DNA of 64,000 nt from Rubritalea squalenifaciens DSM 18772 (GTDB taxonomy: Bacteria; Verrucomicrobiota; Verrucomicrobiia; Verrucomicrobiales; Akkermansiaceae). The position numbers and the translations under genes are program-made. The stretch is from NCBI RefSeq assembly GCF_900141815.1, contig NZ_FQYR01000004.1, forward strand, positions 558,001-622,000, given 5' to 3'. Positions 16,752 to 25,548 of this stretch are shown here, in pieces (within the stretch, counting starts at the first letter, position 1; each line of letters begins with the position of its first letter). The notes beneath the pieces are model-generated. The model saw only the letters and a program-made list of their open reading frames with translations. It did not search any database and had not been told where the DNA came from.

Positions 16752-17624
16752 ATGAGTATTGAGCGGATCGTGACGCACCCTGGAGGTGCACATAAGGATG
16801 ATTTTTTGGCCTGTAGTTTGTTGGTGCATCACTTTGGCGTCGGGATTGATAGACGTGAGCCTAGTGAGGAAGATGTGGCAAACCCGAACGTCTGCGTGGT
16901 GGATGTAGGGGAAGAGCATGATGATGAGAAAAGGAATTTCGATCACCATCAGTTTCCTCGCGACTATGAGCCCACTTGTGCTCTGAGTCTGGTTTTGCGC
17001 TATCTTGGCCTTTATGAAGATGCGCGTCTGTACTGTGATTGGCTGGAGACAGCCGAGTGGATGGATACGCGTGGTCCAGTGAAGACGGCCAAATGGCTGG
17101 GAGTGGAGCGGGATGCGATGGCAAAACTCAATTCCCCGATTGATGTGACGATGCTTCGCCGTTTTGCCAAACAGGAGAAGCATGAACCGGGCGAGCCGAT
17201 CTGGGAGTTGATGAGGATGATTGGCTCTGACTTAGTGGAGTATTTGGAGGGGATGCGTGCGCGGATGAATTATATCTCCGAACATGCACAAGTATGGGAG
17301 ATTGAAGAAGGCTTTAAGGTGCTCTTCATGCCGCGTACTGAGCCTTTGCCGACAGAGCCTTCCGCTGGCTTGGGGCGCTACATTGAGTCCGTAGAGGAAG
17401 CTCAGGGATGTGTAGGGATGGTTTATCCCGACCGCCGTGGTGAGGGCTATGGCCTGACCCGATTCAATGACGACTTGAGGCTGGAGTTTACCCGTGTTGA
17501 GGGAGAGGATGATGTTCACTTTGCTCATGTGGCGGGCTTTGTCGCCAAGACCAGCGCGACCGAGGAATCACGCCTCCGTGAGTTGCTTGCGATGAGCTGG
17601 CTGGGTGGCGCAGCCAAGGAATAG
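16752..17624 (+). CDS. MYG1-like DHH-family metal-dependent nuclease/hydrolase
   Basis: Protein of 290 aa from the ATG at 16752 (MSIERIVTHPGG); a longer frame from 16665 would begin inside the upstream terminator and is rejected. The N-terminus has HPGGAHKDDFLA (9-20), a catalytic-type Asp at 51 and FDHHQ (63-67), matching the MYG1/UPF0160 family. Eukaryotic MYG1 is a 3'-5' RNA exonuclease; bacterial relatives are little studied. The length is close to the family norm. It lies 56 bp before hisC on the same strand. Confidence 0.85.
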   Translation: MSIERIVTHPGGAHKDDFLACSLLVHHFGVGIDRREPSEEDVANPNVCVVDVGEEHDDEKRNFDHHQFPRDYEPTCALSLVLRYLGLYEDARLYCDWLETAEWMDTRGPVKTAKWLGVERDAMAKLNSPIDVTMLRRFAKQEKHEPGEPIWELMRMIGSDLVEYLEGMRARMNYISEHAQVWEIEEGFKVLFMPRTEPLPTEPSAGLGRYIESVEEAQGCVGMVYPDRRGEGYGLTRFNDDLRLEFTRVEGEDDVHFAHVAGFVAKTSATEESRLRELLAMSWLGGAAKE

Positions 17625-17680
17625 CGAGATATTCCATAATTCGGGATTGCGGCTTGTGCCCAGATAGCTAGGTTCTGGGC

Positions 17681-18775
17681 ATGAGTATTGAGCAGTACGC
17701 GAACCGCTTCGTTTGTGACCTGGTAGCCTATGAGCCAGGTAAGCCGATTGATGAAACCGCACGTGAGCTGGGGCTGAACCCTGAGCAGATTGTGAAGGTG
17801 GCGTCTAATGAGAACCCTCTCGGCCCTGCGCCGATGGCTCTGGATGCAATTCGCAGTGCTGCTGAGGACATGCACATCTATCCGGATGGCGGCGGCTACA
17901 AACTGCGTAGCGCGCTTGCTGAGAAGTACGATCTCGGCATGGAGAACGTTGTGCTGGGGAATGGTTCCAATGAGATCATCGAGCTGCTCTGCCACTGTTT
18001 CCTGAACAAAGATGCGGAGCTGATTGCAGCCGAGCACGCTTTCGTGGTCTACAAACTCATGGCCACTCTTTTCGGGGCAGGCTACGTGGAAGTGGCTGAT
18101 CCTAATTTTGTTCATGATCTCGATGCAATGGCTGAGGCGATCACTGACAAGACCCGTCTCGTATTCATCGCCAATCCGAACAATCCTACAGGCACAATCG
18201 TAGACGAAGAGACGATCGACCGTTTCATGGCCAAGGTGCCGGACCACGTGGTAGTGGTCTTCGATGAGGCATACTACGAGTTCCTTGGAGACAATGCTCC
18301 AGACACACTCAAGTATGTGAAGGAAGGTAGAAACGTTTGTGTTCTTCGTACTTTCTCCAAGGCTTATGGTCTTGCAGGTTTACGTATTGGTTATGGTCTG
18401 GCAGCTCCGCAGGTAGCTGCGATTCTCCAGAAGGCTAGACAGCCATTCAATACCAACGAGGTAGCTCAGCGCGCGGCTCTAGCGTCTCTGGAAGACGTGG
18501 CTCACGTTGAGAAGACTGTGACCAATAATGCTGAGGGCCTTGCGTTCTATGAGACTGCGTTCCAACAGCGCGGCTGGAACTATGTGCCGAGTGTGGCCAA
18601 CTTTATCCTCGTTGAGGTGGGTGACGGCGACAAGCTTTTCGCTGACATGCTGCAGGAAGGTGTGATCGTGCGTGCGATGCGCGGCTACAAACTGCCGGGC
18701 TGGGTGCGCATCTCTATCGGAACTCCTGAGGAGAACAAGCGCTGCCTTGAGGTAATGGACAAGCTTCTGAAGTAA
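17681..18775 (+). CDS. hisC: histidinol-phosphate aminotransferase
   Basis: PLP-dependent enzyme of 364 aa of histidine biosynthesis. It shows SNENPLGP (substrate/PLP region, 42-49), the YPDGGGYKLR loop, GNGSNEII, IANPNNPTGT (164-173), DEAYYEF (Asp195, Tyr198) and TFSKAYGLAGLRIGY with Lys227 as the PLP Schiff-base residue. No other his gene is in the window. Its TAA stop overlaps the mnmE ATG by one base (TAATG), suggesting coupled translation. Confidence 0.95.
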   Translation: MSIEQYANRFVCDLVAYEPGKPIDETARELGLNPEQIVKVASNENPLGPAPMALDAIRSAAEDMHIYPDGGGYKLRSALAEKYDLGMENVVLGNGSNEIIELLCHCFLNKDAELIAAEHAFVVYKLMATLFGAGYVEVADPNFVHDLDAMAEAITDKTRLVFIANPNNPTGTIVDEETIDRFMAKVPDHVVVVFDEAYYEFLGDNAPDTLKYVKEGRNVCVLRTFSKAYGLAGLRIGYGLAAPQVAAILQKARQPFNTNEVAQRAALASLEDVAHVEKTVTNNAEGLAFYETAFQQRGWNYVPSVANFILVEVGDGDKLFADMLQEGVIVRAMRGYKLPGWVRISIGTPEENKRCLEVMDKLLK

Positions 18776-20124
18776 TGATCTTAGGTGACACGGTAGTGGC
18801 TATCGCAACAGCTCCCGGAGTGGGGGCTGTTTCTCTTATTCGTGTCAGCGGCCCGGATGCGGTGAGTCTCTGTGCCAAGGCGGTACGTTGTAAGGGGGGG
18901 CTGGAGGCTCAACCGGAACGTTATGCAGCCTTGGCCAAAGTCTTGGATGCCGAGGGCAATATCATTGATGAGGTGCTGGCCACTGTGTTCCGCAACCCGC
19001 GCAGTTTTACGGGTGAGGATGTGGTGGAGCTGGCGTGTCATGGTGGCGTGCTGGTCACGCGCCGTGTGTTAGAGCGCTTGCTGGACTGCGGCTGCCGTAG
19101 TGCGGACCCTGGTGAGTTCAGCCGCCGCGCTTTTGAAAATGGCAAGCTCGACCTGACCCAGGCGGAAGCGATCATGGATCTCATTTCCGCGCAGACGGAC
19201 ATGGCGATGCGAGCCGCGCATGAACAACTTCAGGGTAAACTGGGGGACCAGAGCGAGCAGTTGCGTGAGACCCTGATTGGGGTCGTTGCCCATGTGGAAG
19301 CCTTTATTGATTTTCCGGACGAGGACATTGATCCGGATACGGGGGCGTCTCTTTTTCGCCGCATAGACTCCGTGCAGGAGGGCATCAAGAAGATGCTGGC
19401 GACTGCCGAGCAGGGGAGAATCCTGCGTGAAGGTGTACGCACCGTGATCTGCGGTGAGCCGAACGTGGGCAAGTCCAGCCTGCTGAATGCGCTGTTAGGC
19501 TACGAGCGTGCGATTGTTTCTGATATTGAGGGGACGACCCGTGATACGGTGGAGGAAGTGATCAACGTGCAGGGGATTCCTGTGAGGTTGATCGATACCG
19601 CCGGGGTGCGCGACTCTTCTGATGTGATCGAGAAGGCGGGTATAGTCCGCACCGAGAAACAGATTGAAATGGCCGACCTCATTCTTGAGGTGGTCGACGG
19701 GAGCAAGGCTGGCAAGCGTTTGCTGACGGAAGAGCAGATCGGTGGGAGACATCATCTGTTAGTCGTGAACAAGGCCGATCTTGGCGAAGACGATGTCTGG
19801 TCTGGCTCCGGAGGCGTGAGGATTTCCTGTTCGCAGGAGCACGGTCTGGATGCTCTGGGCAAGGCGATCGGTGATGAGCTGATGCTGAATGAATCCGCCT
19901 GGGGGGGGCATGCCGTGGCCATCAATGCGCGTCACCAGTCCTGCCTCAAGCGTGCGGCCGAGTCTCTCTCTATTGCCAAGACTGCTCTGGAAGTGGGTGA
20001 GGGTGCTGAGTTCGCCGCCGTGGACTTGCGCGATGCTCTGGATGCGATCGGTGAGATCGCTGGCCGAGTGGATACCGAAGAAATCCTAGGAGAGATCTTT
20101 GGGACCTTCTGCATTGGTAAGTAG
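18775..20124 (+). CDS. mnmE: tRNA uridine-5-carboxymethylaminomethyl modification GTPase MnmE
   Basis: Protein of 449 aa. With MnmG it modifies U34 of tRNAs. The N-terminal folate-binding domain (DTVVAIATAPGVGAVSLIRVSG) is followed by a helical domain into which the G domain is inserted: G1 GEPNVGKSS (227-235), G2 EGTTRD, G3 DTAGVRD (274-280) and G4 NKAD (332-335). It ends with the invariant FCIGK, whose Cys is needed for modification. It is translationally coupled to hisC; mnmG is not in the window. Confidence 0.97.
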   Translation: MILGDTVVAIATAPGVGAVSLIRVSGPDAVSLCAKAVRCKGGLEAQPERYAALAKVLDAEGNIIDEVLATVFRNPRSFTGEDVVELACHGGVLVTRRVLERLLDCGCRSADPGEFSRRAFENGKLDLTQAEAIMDLISAQTDMAMRAAHEQLQGKLGDQSEQLRETLIGVVAHVEAFIDFPDEDIDPDTGASLFRRIDSVQEGIKKMLATAEQGRILREGVRTVICGEPNVGKSSLLNALLGYERAIVSDIEGTTRDTVEEVINVQGIPVRLIDTAGVRDSSDVIEKAGIVRTEKQIEMADLILEVVDGSKAGKRLLTEEQIGGRHHLLVVNKADLGEDDVWSGSGGVRISCSQEHGLDALGKAIGDELMLNESAWGGHAVAINARHQSCLKRAAESLSIAKTALEVGEGAEFAAVDLRDALDAIGEIAGRVDTEEILGEIFGTFCIGK

Positions 20125-20130
20125 ATCAGC

Positions 20131-20529
20131 CTATTCTTCCTCTCGCGAATAGAGGGAGAGGGCGATGCCTATTTTAAGACTCGCTGCCAGAGAGATTAGC
20201 TCTGGAGGCAGAAAGTTCGTTTGCACGAAATGTCCTTTTGCTTCGTATGGGACATCGAGCGTCATTTCCACAGACTCATGGGACTTTATGATTGTCGCTA
20301 GCTCAGCTTGGTGAGTATCTAGAAACTTGATGGCGTCTTGGATTTGAGCATCTAGATCGCTCCATGCTCTCTTGCTGACATCGATCGAAAAGCCATAGTC
20401 AGTCCTTTGTTTAGCTGACTTAGCTGTAACCGGATCACCCTTCTCAAAGGTGAGATAAGGGTTAAGTTTGGAGCTTCTGAGTTGTTCGCTGAAGGACTGA
20501 TCGCTACTGGTTACCCTTAGGACGCACAT
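20131..20529 (-). CDS. small cytoplasmic protein, possibly DUF4279-like
   Basis: Protein of 132 aa without signal peptide or membrane segment. The order of an N-terminal strand (CVLRVTSSD), a central WSDLDAQIQDAIKFLDTHQ helix and the C-terminal LPPELISLAASLKIGIALSLY resembles small DUF4279-type proteins, but this is only an impression. It begins 4 bp after the Ste24-type protease stop on the same strand, so the two are very likely cotranscribed. Function unknown. Confidence 0.65.
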   Translation of the reverse strand: MCVLRVTSSDQSFSEQLRSSKLNPYLTFEKGDPVTAKSAKQRTDYGFSIDVSKRAWSDLDAQIQDAIKFLDTHQAELATIIKSHESVEMTLDVPYEAKGHFVQTNFLPPELISLAASLKIGIALSLYSREEE

Positions 20530-20533
20530 GGTT

Positions 20534-21787
20534 TTATGCTCTGAGTTTCTTTAACGCAGCTAGGCGCACCAACATCGGTGGGTGGGAGTAGTCCAGAAAG
20601 ACTGGCAGCGGGTGCGGGGTGAGATTGGAAAGGTTATCTGCGGACAGTTTCTTGAGTGCCGAGATGAGGTGCTCTGGCGTGTCTTGAGCATTTGCCGCAT
20701 AGGCGTCTGCCTCGAACTCATGTTTGCGTGAGGTGATATTAGCGAAGACACCGAGAATTCGCTGAATAGGTGAGAAGAGCAGAGCGAAGAAGATGAGGCC
20801 AGCATAGACGGAGATGTTTTCCACATAGAAAGCACTGAAAAGGTCACGGGCGAAGGCGCTGTCCTTGTTGGTGACGAGGCCAAGCAGGAAGAAGACGACT
20901 GCGGAGCGGATGATGCCAGTGATCATGCGCTGGATGATATGCTTACACTTGAAGTGGCCGATCTCGTGGGCGAGGATGCCGACTAGTCCCTCGGTGGTAT
21001 GGCCTTCGATGAGGGTGTCGTAGAGGGCAATTTTCTTATTTTTGCCGAAGCCTGTGAAGAAGGCATTGGATTTGGTGGAGCGCTTGGAGCCGTCCATCAC
21101 GTAGAGCTCGGTAAGCGGGAAGTCGCACTTCTTGGCCATGTCATTAATGGCGTCCTTGAGCTCGCCGTCAGGCATGGGCTCAAACTTGTTGAAGAGTGGC
21201 AGCAAGTAGGTTGGAGCCAGGTAGGTGAGTAGCAGGGTGAAGGCGGTAAAGGCCACCCAGGCCCAGAGCCAGGCGAGTGCCACAGTATTAAAGATCCAGA
21301 GGATGAGAGCGAGCAGTGGCGCTCCAATGATGGCCATGAGGACGAGTCCTTTGACTTGGTCTATGATGAAGGTTTTCGGTGTGGTCTTATTGAAGCCGAA
21401 CTTTTCTTCGATGACGAAGGTGGAGTAGATCTGGAAAGGGATGTTGATGATTGTATGGGCGCCAATGAGGATCCCGATGAAAGCGAGGCCGCGCAGGATA
21501 TCGTTTTCAATCCAGCTGCGAACAAGGCCATCAAGCCAGCCAAAGCCCCCACAGAGCCAGAAGCCGAGGGTGAGCGCGAGGGAGAAGATGGACTCGAAGA
21601 TACCGAATCTCTCAGTGACGCGAGTGTACTCCTGGGATTTGGCGTACTTTTCTTCGTCGAATACTTCGCTGAATTCCTCGGGGAGTTTGGGGTCGAGGGC
21701 CTTGAGATTGAAAAGGGTAGCCACGAAGTCGAGAGCCCAGAGGGCGATGAGGGAGACGAGAATAAAGATGCCAACGGCGTTTTCCAT
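20534..21787 (-). CDS. M48 (Ste24/CAAX protease-type) integral membrane zinc peptidase
   Basis: Protein of 417 aa from the ATG at 21787 (MENAVGIFIL), which starts in the first membrane helix; a frame from 21850 adds a polar extension. It has about seven hydrophobic helices, the zinc motif HEIGH (274-278) and a downstream FEADAYAA that supplies the third ligand. These, and DGSKRSTKSNAFFTGFGKNKKIALYDTLI, are hallmarks of Ste24-type CAAX prenyl proteases rather than HtpX. Bacterial members are thought to take part in membrane-protein quality control. It is followed by a small gene at 4 bp. Confidence 0.94.
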   Translation of the reverse strand: MENAVGIFILVSLIALWALDFVATLFNLKALDPKLPEEFSEVFDEEKYAKSQEYTRVTERFGIFESIFSLALTLGFWLCGGFGWLDGLVRSWIENDILRGLAFIGILIGAHTIINIPFQIYSTFVIEEKFGFNKTTPKTFIIDQVKGLVLMAIIGAPLLALILWIFNTVALAWLWAWVAFTAFTLLLTYLAPTYLLPLFNKFEPMPDGELKDAINDMAKKCDFPLTELYVMDGSKRSTKSNAFFTGFGKNKKIALYDTLIEGHTTEGLVGILAHEIGHFKCKHIIQRMITGIIRSAVVFFLLGLVTNKDSAFARDLFSAFYVENISVYAGLIFFALLFSPIQRILGVFANITSRKHEFEADAYAANAQDTPEHLISALKKLSADNLSNLTPHPLPVFLDYSHPPMLVRLAALKKLRA

Positions 21788-21908
21788 GATGCAGAGAGTA
21801 GATGGGATGGTCAGGCGGGGTTCAACCGAGAAATGCCACTTCGGTGACATTTCGCAATTCTTTCGCTTCGGGGTAGCGGGAATGCGGAAGGGATGTTATC
21901 AGGGAAGC

Positions 21909-22580
21909 ATGAAATTTCTGGGCCTTTTATCCTGTGTCTTCGCCCTCGTACTTTCGAGTTGTAGTCAGAATGCCGGTATTGAGAATGATGGTCTACGTAG
22001 GACTGACGTTGTAGATTTTGTGGGTACTTCTATCAGAAGTGCCGTGGAGCCGCAGAAGGGCAAGGGTTCCGTGGCTATTGATCGTATGATTTACTATGCT
22101 GGTACCGCTGATCTGGATGGACCATTCAAATGGCAGATTGAAGCTATTGGAGAACAGGGTAAGCAGGTCTCCATGCAGGTGCATGAGGTGCAGATCAAGG
22201 CGACTCGCACCAAGCGCCTTGAGTCTTACCCTAAGGAAATGTTGGGTGGGCCGATTGCATTTGAGCCAGTGAAGGATAAAAAGTCTAACAAGACTACAGC
22301 CGTGTTTCGCCTTCCGGGCTTACTACAGGTTTATCCTAAGGCGGATGGCTTAGTCAGTGTGATCGCGTTGATTGAGATCAAAGGTGAAGAGAAGAGTGAT
22401 AAGGAGTGGATTAAATTCTCCATGTTGCCTCATGAGGACAAGAATCAGGAGTTTAAGTTTCTCCCTACCGTGATTGAATATGGCGGAGCTCCTGTACCGG
22501 TACGGCCTCATCTGTCTCCTGAGGGCATCTATGTGCCGGAACCTCAGCCCATCCCGCAGTTCCCTCTGCCTGTGCAGTAG
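21909..22580 (+). CDS. hypothetical lipoprotein
   Basis: Protein of 223 aa from the ATG at 21909, selected because it opens a lipoprotein signal (MKFLGLLSCVFALVLSSC with lipobox LSSC); the same frame upstream is the shadow of the M48 gene. The mature part is predicted beta-rich and ends in a Pro-rich tail (APVPVRPHLSPEGIYVPEPQP). No family recognised. It is divergent from the M48 protease gene. Confidence 0.75.
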   Translation: MKFLGLLSCVFALVLSSCSQNAGIENDGLRRTDVVDFVGTSIRSAVEPQKGKGSVAIDRMIYYAGTADLDGPFKWQIEAIGEQGKQVSMQVHEVQIKATRTKRLESYPKEMLGGPIAFEPVKDKKSNKTTAVFRLPGLLQVYPKADGLVSVIALIEIKGEEKSDKEWIKFSMLPHEDKNQEFKFLPTVIEYGGAPVPVRPHLSPEGIYVPEPQPIPQFPLPVQ

Positions 22581-22689
22581 AATAGCACTGAGTGCTTATC
22601 CTGAGTCATCTGAGGTCAATTCATGACCATCGATCACTCTTTTTTCCTCAGTGAAAGCAGGAGGCTCCATTTTGCTTGCGAACTGTTCT

Positions 22690-23094
22690 ACAGCTTATAC
22701 TGAATAGCTCGGAACTTTGGATCTTATCGTAAACGGTATGTACGGAGAAACTCAGGAGGGTGACTCCATTTATGGTTTCTACATCCTCCCTTCTACTTGG
22801 TTAATCTAGGATAAGCTCGAGTTTGTCGCTCGTTATACCTACATGGCTGCGGATGAAGATATCATTCCAGTATCTCGTTATTCTTCACGCGCAGCTGCGG
22901 AAGCCATTGGTGTCTCTCGTGGTGAAATCGTAGGTGAAGAGCATCACTCTATCTACGCTGGTCTCAACTGGTATCTTTGCGGTCATAACAGCTAGTTCCA
23001 AGCTGGTATAGAGTATCAGACAATCGATAACGAAACTTATGATACCGATGGTGATGCCACCACATTCTGGTTTGGTTACCGTATGTATTTCTAA
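22690..23094 (+). pseudogene. 5'-truncated, stop-riddled copy of the neighbouring porin
   Basis: Conceptual translation gives LIVNGMYGETQ, DKLEFVARYTYM, HHSIYAGLNWYLCGHNS and TTFWFGYRMYF, colinear with the C-terminal 125 or so residues of the intact porin at 23410-24582. Three in-frame TAG codons interrupt it (22705, 22807, 22993). There is no N-terminal half, signal peptide or start. It reads as a decayed tandem duplicate. The true end codon TAA (23092-23094) and a terminator are still present. Confidence 0.9.
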
Positions 23095-23124
23095 GCTCTC
23101 AGCTTTAATGTAAGTTTATCTTTC

Positions 23125-23157
23125 ATGCGGCTCCTTGACGGGTGCCGCATTTTTTTA
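23125..23157 (+). terminator. terminator surviving behind the porin pseudogene
   Basis: Stem ATGCGGC (23125-23131) / GCCGCAT (23144-23150) followed by a run of Ts, 30 bp after the pseudogene stop. It insulates the intact porin promoter from upstream transcription. Confidence 0.88.
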
Positions 23158-23259
23158 TAATTGTTTATATTTTGTTGTGACAAAAAATGTCGAGAAGTTG
23201 GGTTTTGTATGTGGCTAACAATTAGCTTGTTGCGTTTTTGTGGGGTGCTTGAGTGGGGA

Positions 23260-23409
23260 TTGAGGTTGCCTGAGATAACTCTAATGTGACATTTTTTACA
23301 CACAAAAGCGGTTTTGCTTTTCCTTAAGAGGGTTAAACAAACACCGCGAAACAGAGAAACCGAGGCACTTCAGGTGCGATTGGATAATCTGTAACCCACA
23401 ACAAACATC
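23260..23409 (+). promoter_or_regulatory. probable promoter and leader of the porin gene
   Basis: TTGAGG (23260-23265) and TAATGT (23282-23287) are 16 bp apart, a plausible promoter giving a leader of about 115 nt. The leader has two small hairpins, AAAAGC/GCTTTT near 23304-23320 and GCAC/GTGC at 23365-23377. There is no Shine-Dalgarno sequence before the ATG, only TAACCCACAACAAAC. TGTGACA beside an A/T tract occurs twice upstream (about 23177 and 23285) and could be a regulator site. Confidence 0.3.
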
Positions 23410-24582
23410 ATGGATAAAAAAGTATTAACAACAATCGTCGGTGGTATCGCCCTTGCAGGCGTTGCAAACGCTGGCACCGTGGAAGTTCCTGCTCCAGCTC
23501 CTAGCTCACCATGCGGTGACTGGTGTGAGTGCCTCAAAGAAGTAGGCAAGCTTTACAAGAACAAGAGCAATCCTTTCATCCAGGAATTCAAGTTCTTCGG
23601 TCGTGCACAGTATCAGTGGGGTTACACTGACGGTGAAGTAGACGGTGAAGAGTTCAACGCTCAGGGTGACGAACTTCGTCGTCTTCGTCTTGGCGCTCAG
23701 GTTAAGTTCCTCAACAACTTCAAGCTCAAAGGTAACATCAACCTTGAGCAAGGTGGTTTCCGTAACCACGAGTTCGGTTACAACAACTTCGACGAACTTA
23801 AGCTTACATACAGCCTCGGCAGCGTAGGTGGTTTCGATGACCTCGCTCTTACTTATGGTCGCCAGAAGTTCACTTTCTCTCAGGAAGCACACACTTCTTC
23901 CAAGAAGATCAAGACTGTTGAGCGTTCCAACATTGCTAACTTCTTCTACAACTCAGCTCGTCCTACAGGTCTTACTCTCAGCGGTAAGAGCTCCGGTTTC
24001 GACTTCGGCTTCAGCGTATACAGCTCTGACATCGACGAAGCTATCGGTAACTGGGATGACGGTCAAATCTACCTCCTTAACCTCGGTTTCGAAGCTGCTG
24101 GTGGTGAGTTCGGTGTTGACCTTGCCTACAACGACGTAGACGCAGATGACGATGATGATCTCAACTTCGAGTGGGGTACATCTGTTTCCTACACAACTGA
24201 TCTCGGTAACTGGGAACTCATGGTAAATGGTCTCTACGGCCAGACTCAGGACAGCGACGCTGTATACGGTCTTGTTATCATGCCATCCACATACATCATC
24301 GAAGACAAGCTTGAGTTCGTAGCTCGCTACCAGTACTTCGGTGCTGACGAGCAGGATGTTAAGATCAACAGCCGTAACGTACGTAACGCTGCAAGCTTCG
24401 ACGATCTCAGCGTTGCTAAAGGTGACGAAAACCACTCCCTCTACGCAGGTCTTAACTACTACTTCTGCGGTCACAACTCCAAGCTCATGACTGGTGTTGA
24501 GTACGAAACACTTGACGGTGAAGACGCAGCAGCAGACGTAGAAGCTACTACTTTCTGGCTTGCATACCGCATGTACTTCTAA
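23410..24582 (+). CDS. outer-membrane porin of the OprO/OprP (phosphate-selective) type
   Basis: Protein of 390 aa. It has a signal peptide (MDKKVLTTIVGGIALAGVANA), then a short Pro/Cys-rich segment (CGDWCECLKEVGKLY) and a beta-barrel of alternating strands opening FKFFGRAQYQWGY and LRRLRLGAQVKF, as in OprP-type porins. It ends with an aromatic-terminal strand, FWLAYRMYF, the usual outer-membrane assembly signal. Codons are strongly biased (mostly CGT, GGT, TTC, AAC, CTC), like the ribosomal protein genes here, so it is probably a very abundant protein. A decayed partial copy lies upstream. Specificity for phosphate is a family label, not shown. Confidence 0.88.
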   Translation: MDKKVLTTIVGGIALAGVANAGTVEVPAPAPSSPCGDWCECLKEVGKLYKNKSNPFIQEFKFFGRAQYQWGYTDGEVDGEEFNAQGDELRRLRLGAQVKFLNNFKLKGNINLEQGGFRNHEFGYNNFDELKLTYSLGSVGGFDDLALTYGRQKFTFSQEAHTSSKKIKTVERSNIANFFYNSARPTGLTLSGKSSGFDFGFSVYSSDIDEAIGNWDDGQIYLLNLGFEAAGGEFGVDLAYNDVDADDDDDLNFEWGTSVSYTTDLGNWELMVNGLYGQTQDSDAVYGLVIMPSTYIIEDKLEFVARYQYFGADEQDVKINSRNVRNAASFDDLSVAKGDENHSLYAGLNYYFCGHNSKLMTGVEYETLDGEDAAADVEATTFWLAYRMYF

Positions 24583-24627
24583 GCCATTGAGGTGTTTTTC
24601 TCATAGCATAGAATGCTAACATATCTG

Positions 24628-24667
24628 AGATGGCGTGGTTCCTCGTGAATCACGCCATCTTCATTTT
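24628..24667 (+). terminator. terminator of the porin gene
   Basis: Stem AGATGGCGTG (24628-24637) / CACGCCATCT (24651-24660), perfect over ten base pairs, followed by TCATTTT. The T tract is short but the position, 45 bp after the porin stop, fits. Confidence 0.75.
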
Positions 24668-24671
24668 ACAG

Positions 24672-25532
24672 CTAAGCCTTACGTCTCAGAGAGCTGAGAG
24701 AATAGAGGGTGATAGCGAGCCAAATGAGGCCGAAGGAAGCGAGCTGCGTATTGTTCAGTGGCTCTTTGTAATAAAGCCAGCCTGTCAGGAACTGGCCCGT
24801 TGGGGCGATGAACTGTAGCATGCCTAGAGTGGATAGATTAATCCGTTTGGCAGCTGCGGCGAAGAAGAGAAGTGGGGTGACTGTGGCCAGTCCTGTAAGG
24901 GCTAGCCAGAAAATAGTTAGAGAAGACCCGTCTCCGGCCACCTCACCTCTGGCGGCTGATGGAATCATTAAGAAGGCCAATGCTACCGGAGCGATGCAGC
25001 TGAGTTCCATAGTGAGAGCGGTTAAGCCATCACTCTGTGTCTTTTTCTTGATAAAGCCATAGAGGGCAAAGGAAAAGGCGACACCCAGTGCAGACCAAGG
25101 GATACTGCCCAAGCCAATGGCTTGGATGGCGACACCGATAGCAGCGATGAGCACCGCGCCGGCTTTGAAGGCATCGAGCTTTTCCTTTAAAAGAGCACAT
25201 CCCAGGATTACATAGATCAATGGTAGGATGTAGTAGCCCAGGGCCACCTCCACCACTCGGTCATTGAGAGTGGACCAGACGTAGATAAGCCAGTTGCCCG
25301 CCAGTAGAGCCCCTGTGATCAAAGAGTTTCTGAGTACAGTAAGGTCTTTCCATTGTCTGAAGTAATGGGTGAGCCTCTGGCGAAAGGCGAGAATGGGAAC
25401 CAAGGTAAGCACACCCCAGATGATGCGGTGTGCAATAATCGTAGCTGAATTGATGTCCGCTAATTGCTTCCAGTAGATAGGAAGGCATCCCCAGACTGTA
25501 TAGGCGGCTATACCGTAGAGAATGCCTTTCAT
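24672..25532 (-). CDS. rarD: RarD-type EamA-family permease
   Basis: Protein of 286 aa with ten hydrophobic helices (two EamA halves). It opens MKGILYGIAAYTVWGCLPIYWKQL and has the AHRIIWG motif, both characteristic of RarD. Members of this drug/metabolite transporter branch are inner-membrane permeases, often annotated as chloramphenicol-sensitive proteins; the natural substrate is uncertain. It starts 16 bp after the secreted esterase gene on the same strand and is probably cotranscribed with it. Confidence 0.92.
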   Translation of the reverse strand: MKGILYGIAAYTVWGCLPIYWKQLADINSATIIAHRIIWGVLTLVPILAFRQRLTHYFRQWKDLTVLRNSLITGALLAGNWLIYVWSTLNDRVVEVALGYYILPLIYVILGCALLKEKLDAFKAGAVLIAAIGVAIQAIGLGSIPWSALGVAFSFALYGFIKKKTQSDGLTALTMELSCIAPVALAFLMIPSAARGEVAGDGSSLTIFWLALTGLATVTPLLFFAAAAKRINLSTLGMLQFIAPTGQFLTGWLYYKEPLNNTQLASFGLIWLAITLYSLSSLRRKA

Positions 25533-25548
25533 GGAAGTGTTAGAAGAA

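Noticed and set aside
22690-23094. Amber suppression or a selenocysteine-like readthrough of the TAG codons in the porin copy
   Set aside because: The 5' half and start are missing, so a product could not be made; simple decay is enough.
23953-24474. 173-aa minus-strand frame inside the porin
   Set aside because: Antisense shadow created by strong codon bias of the porin gene.
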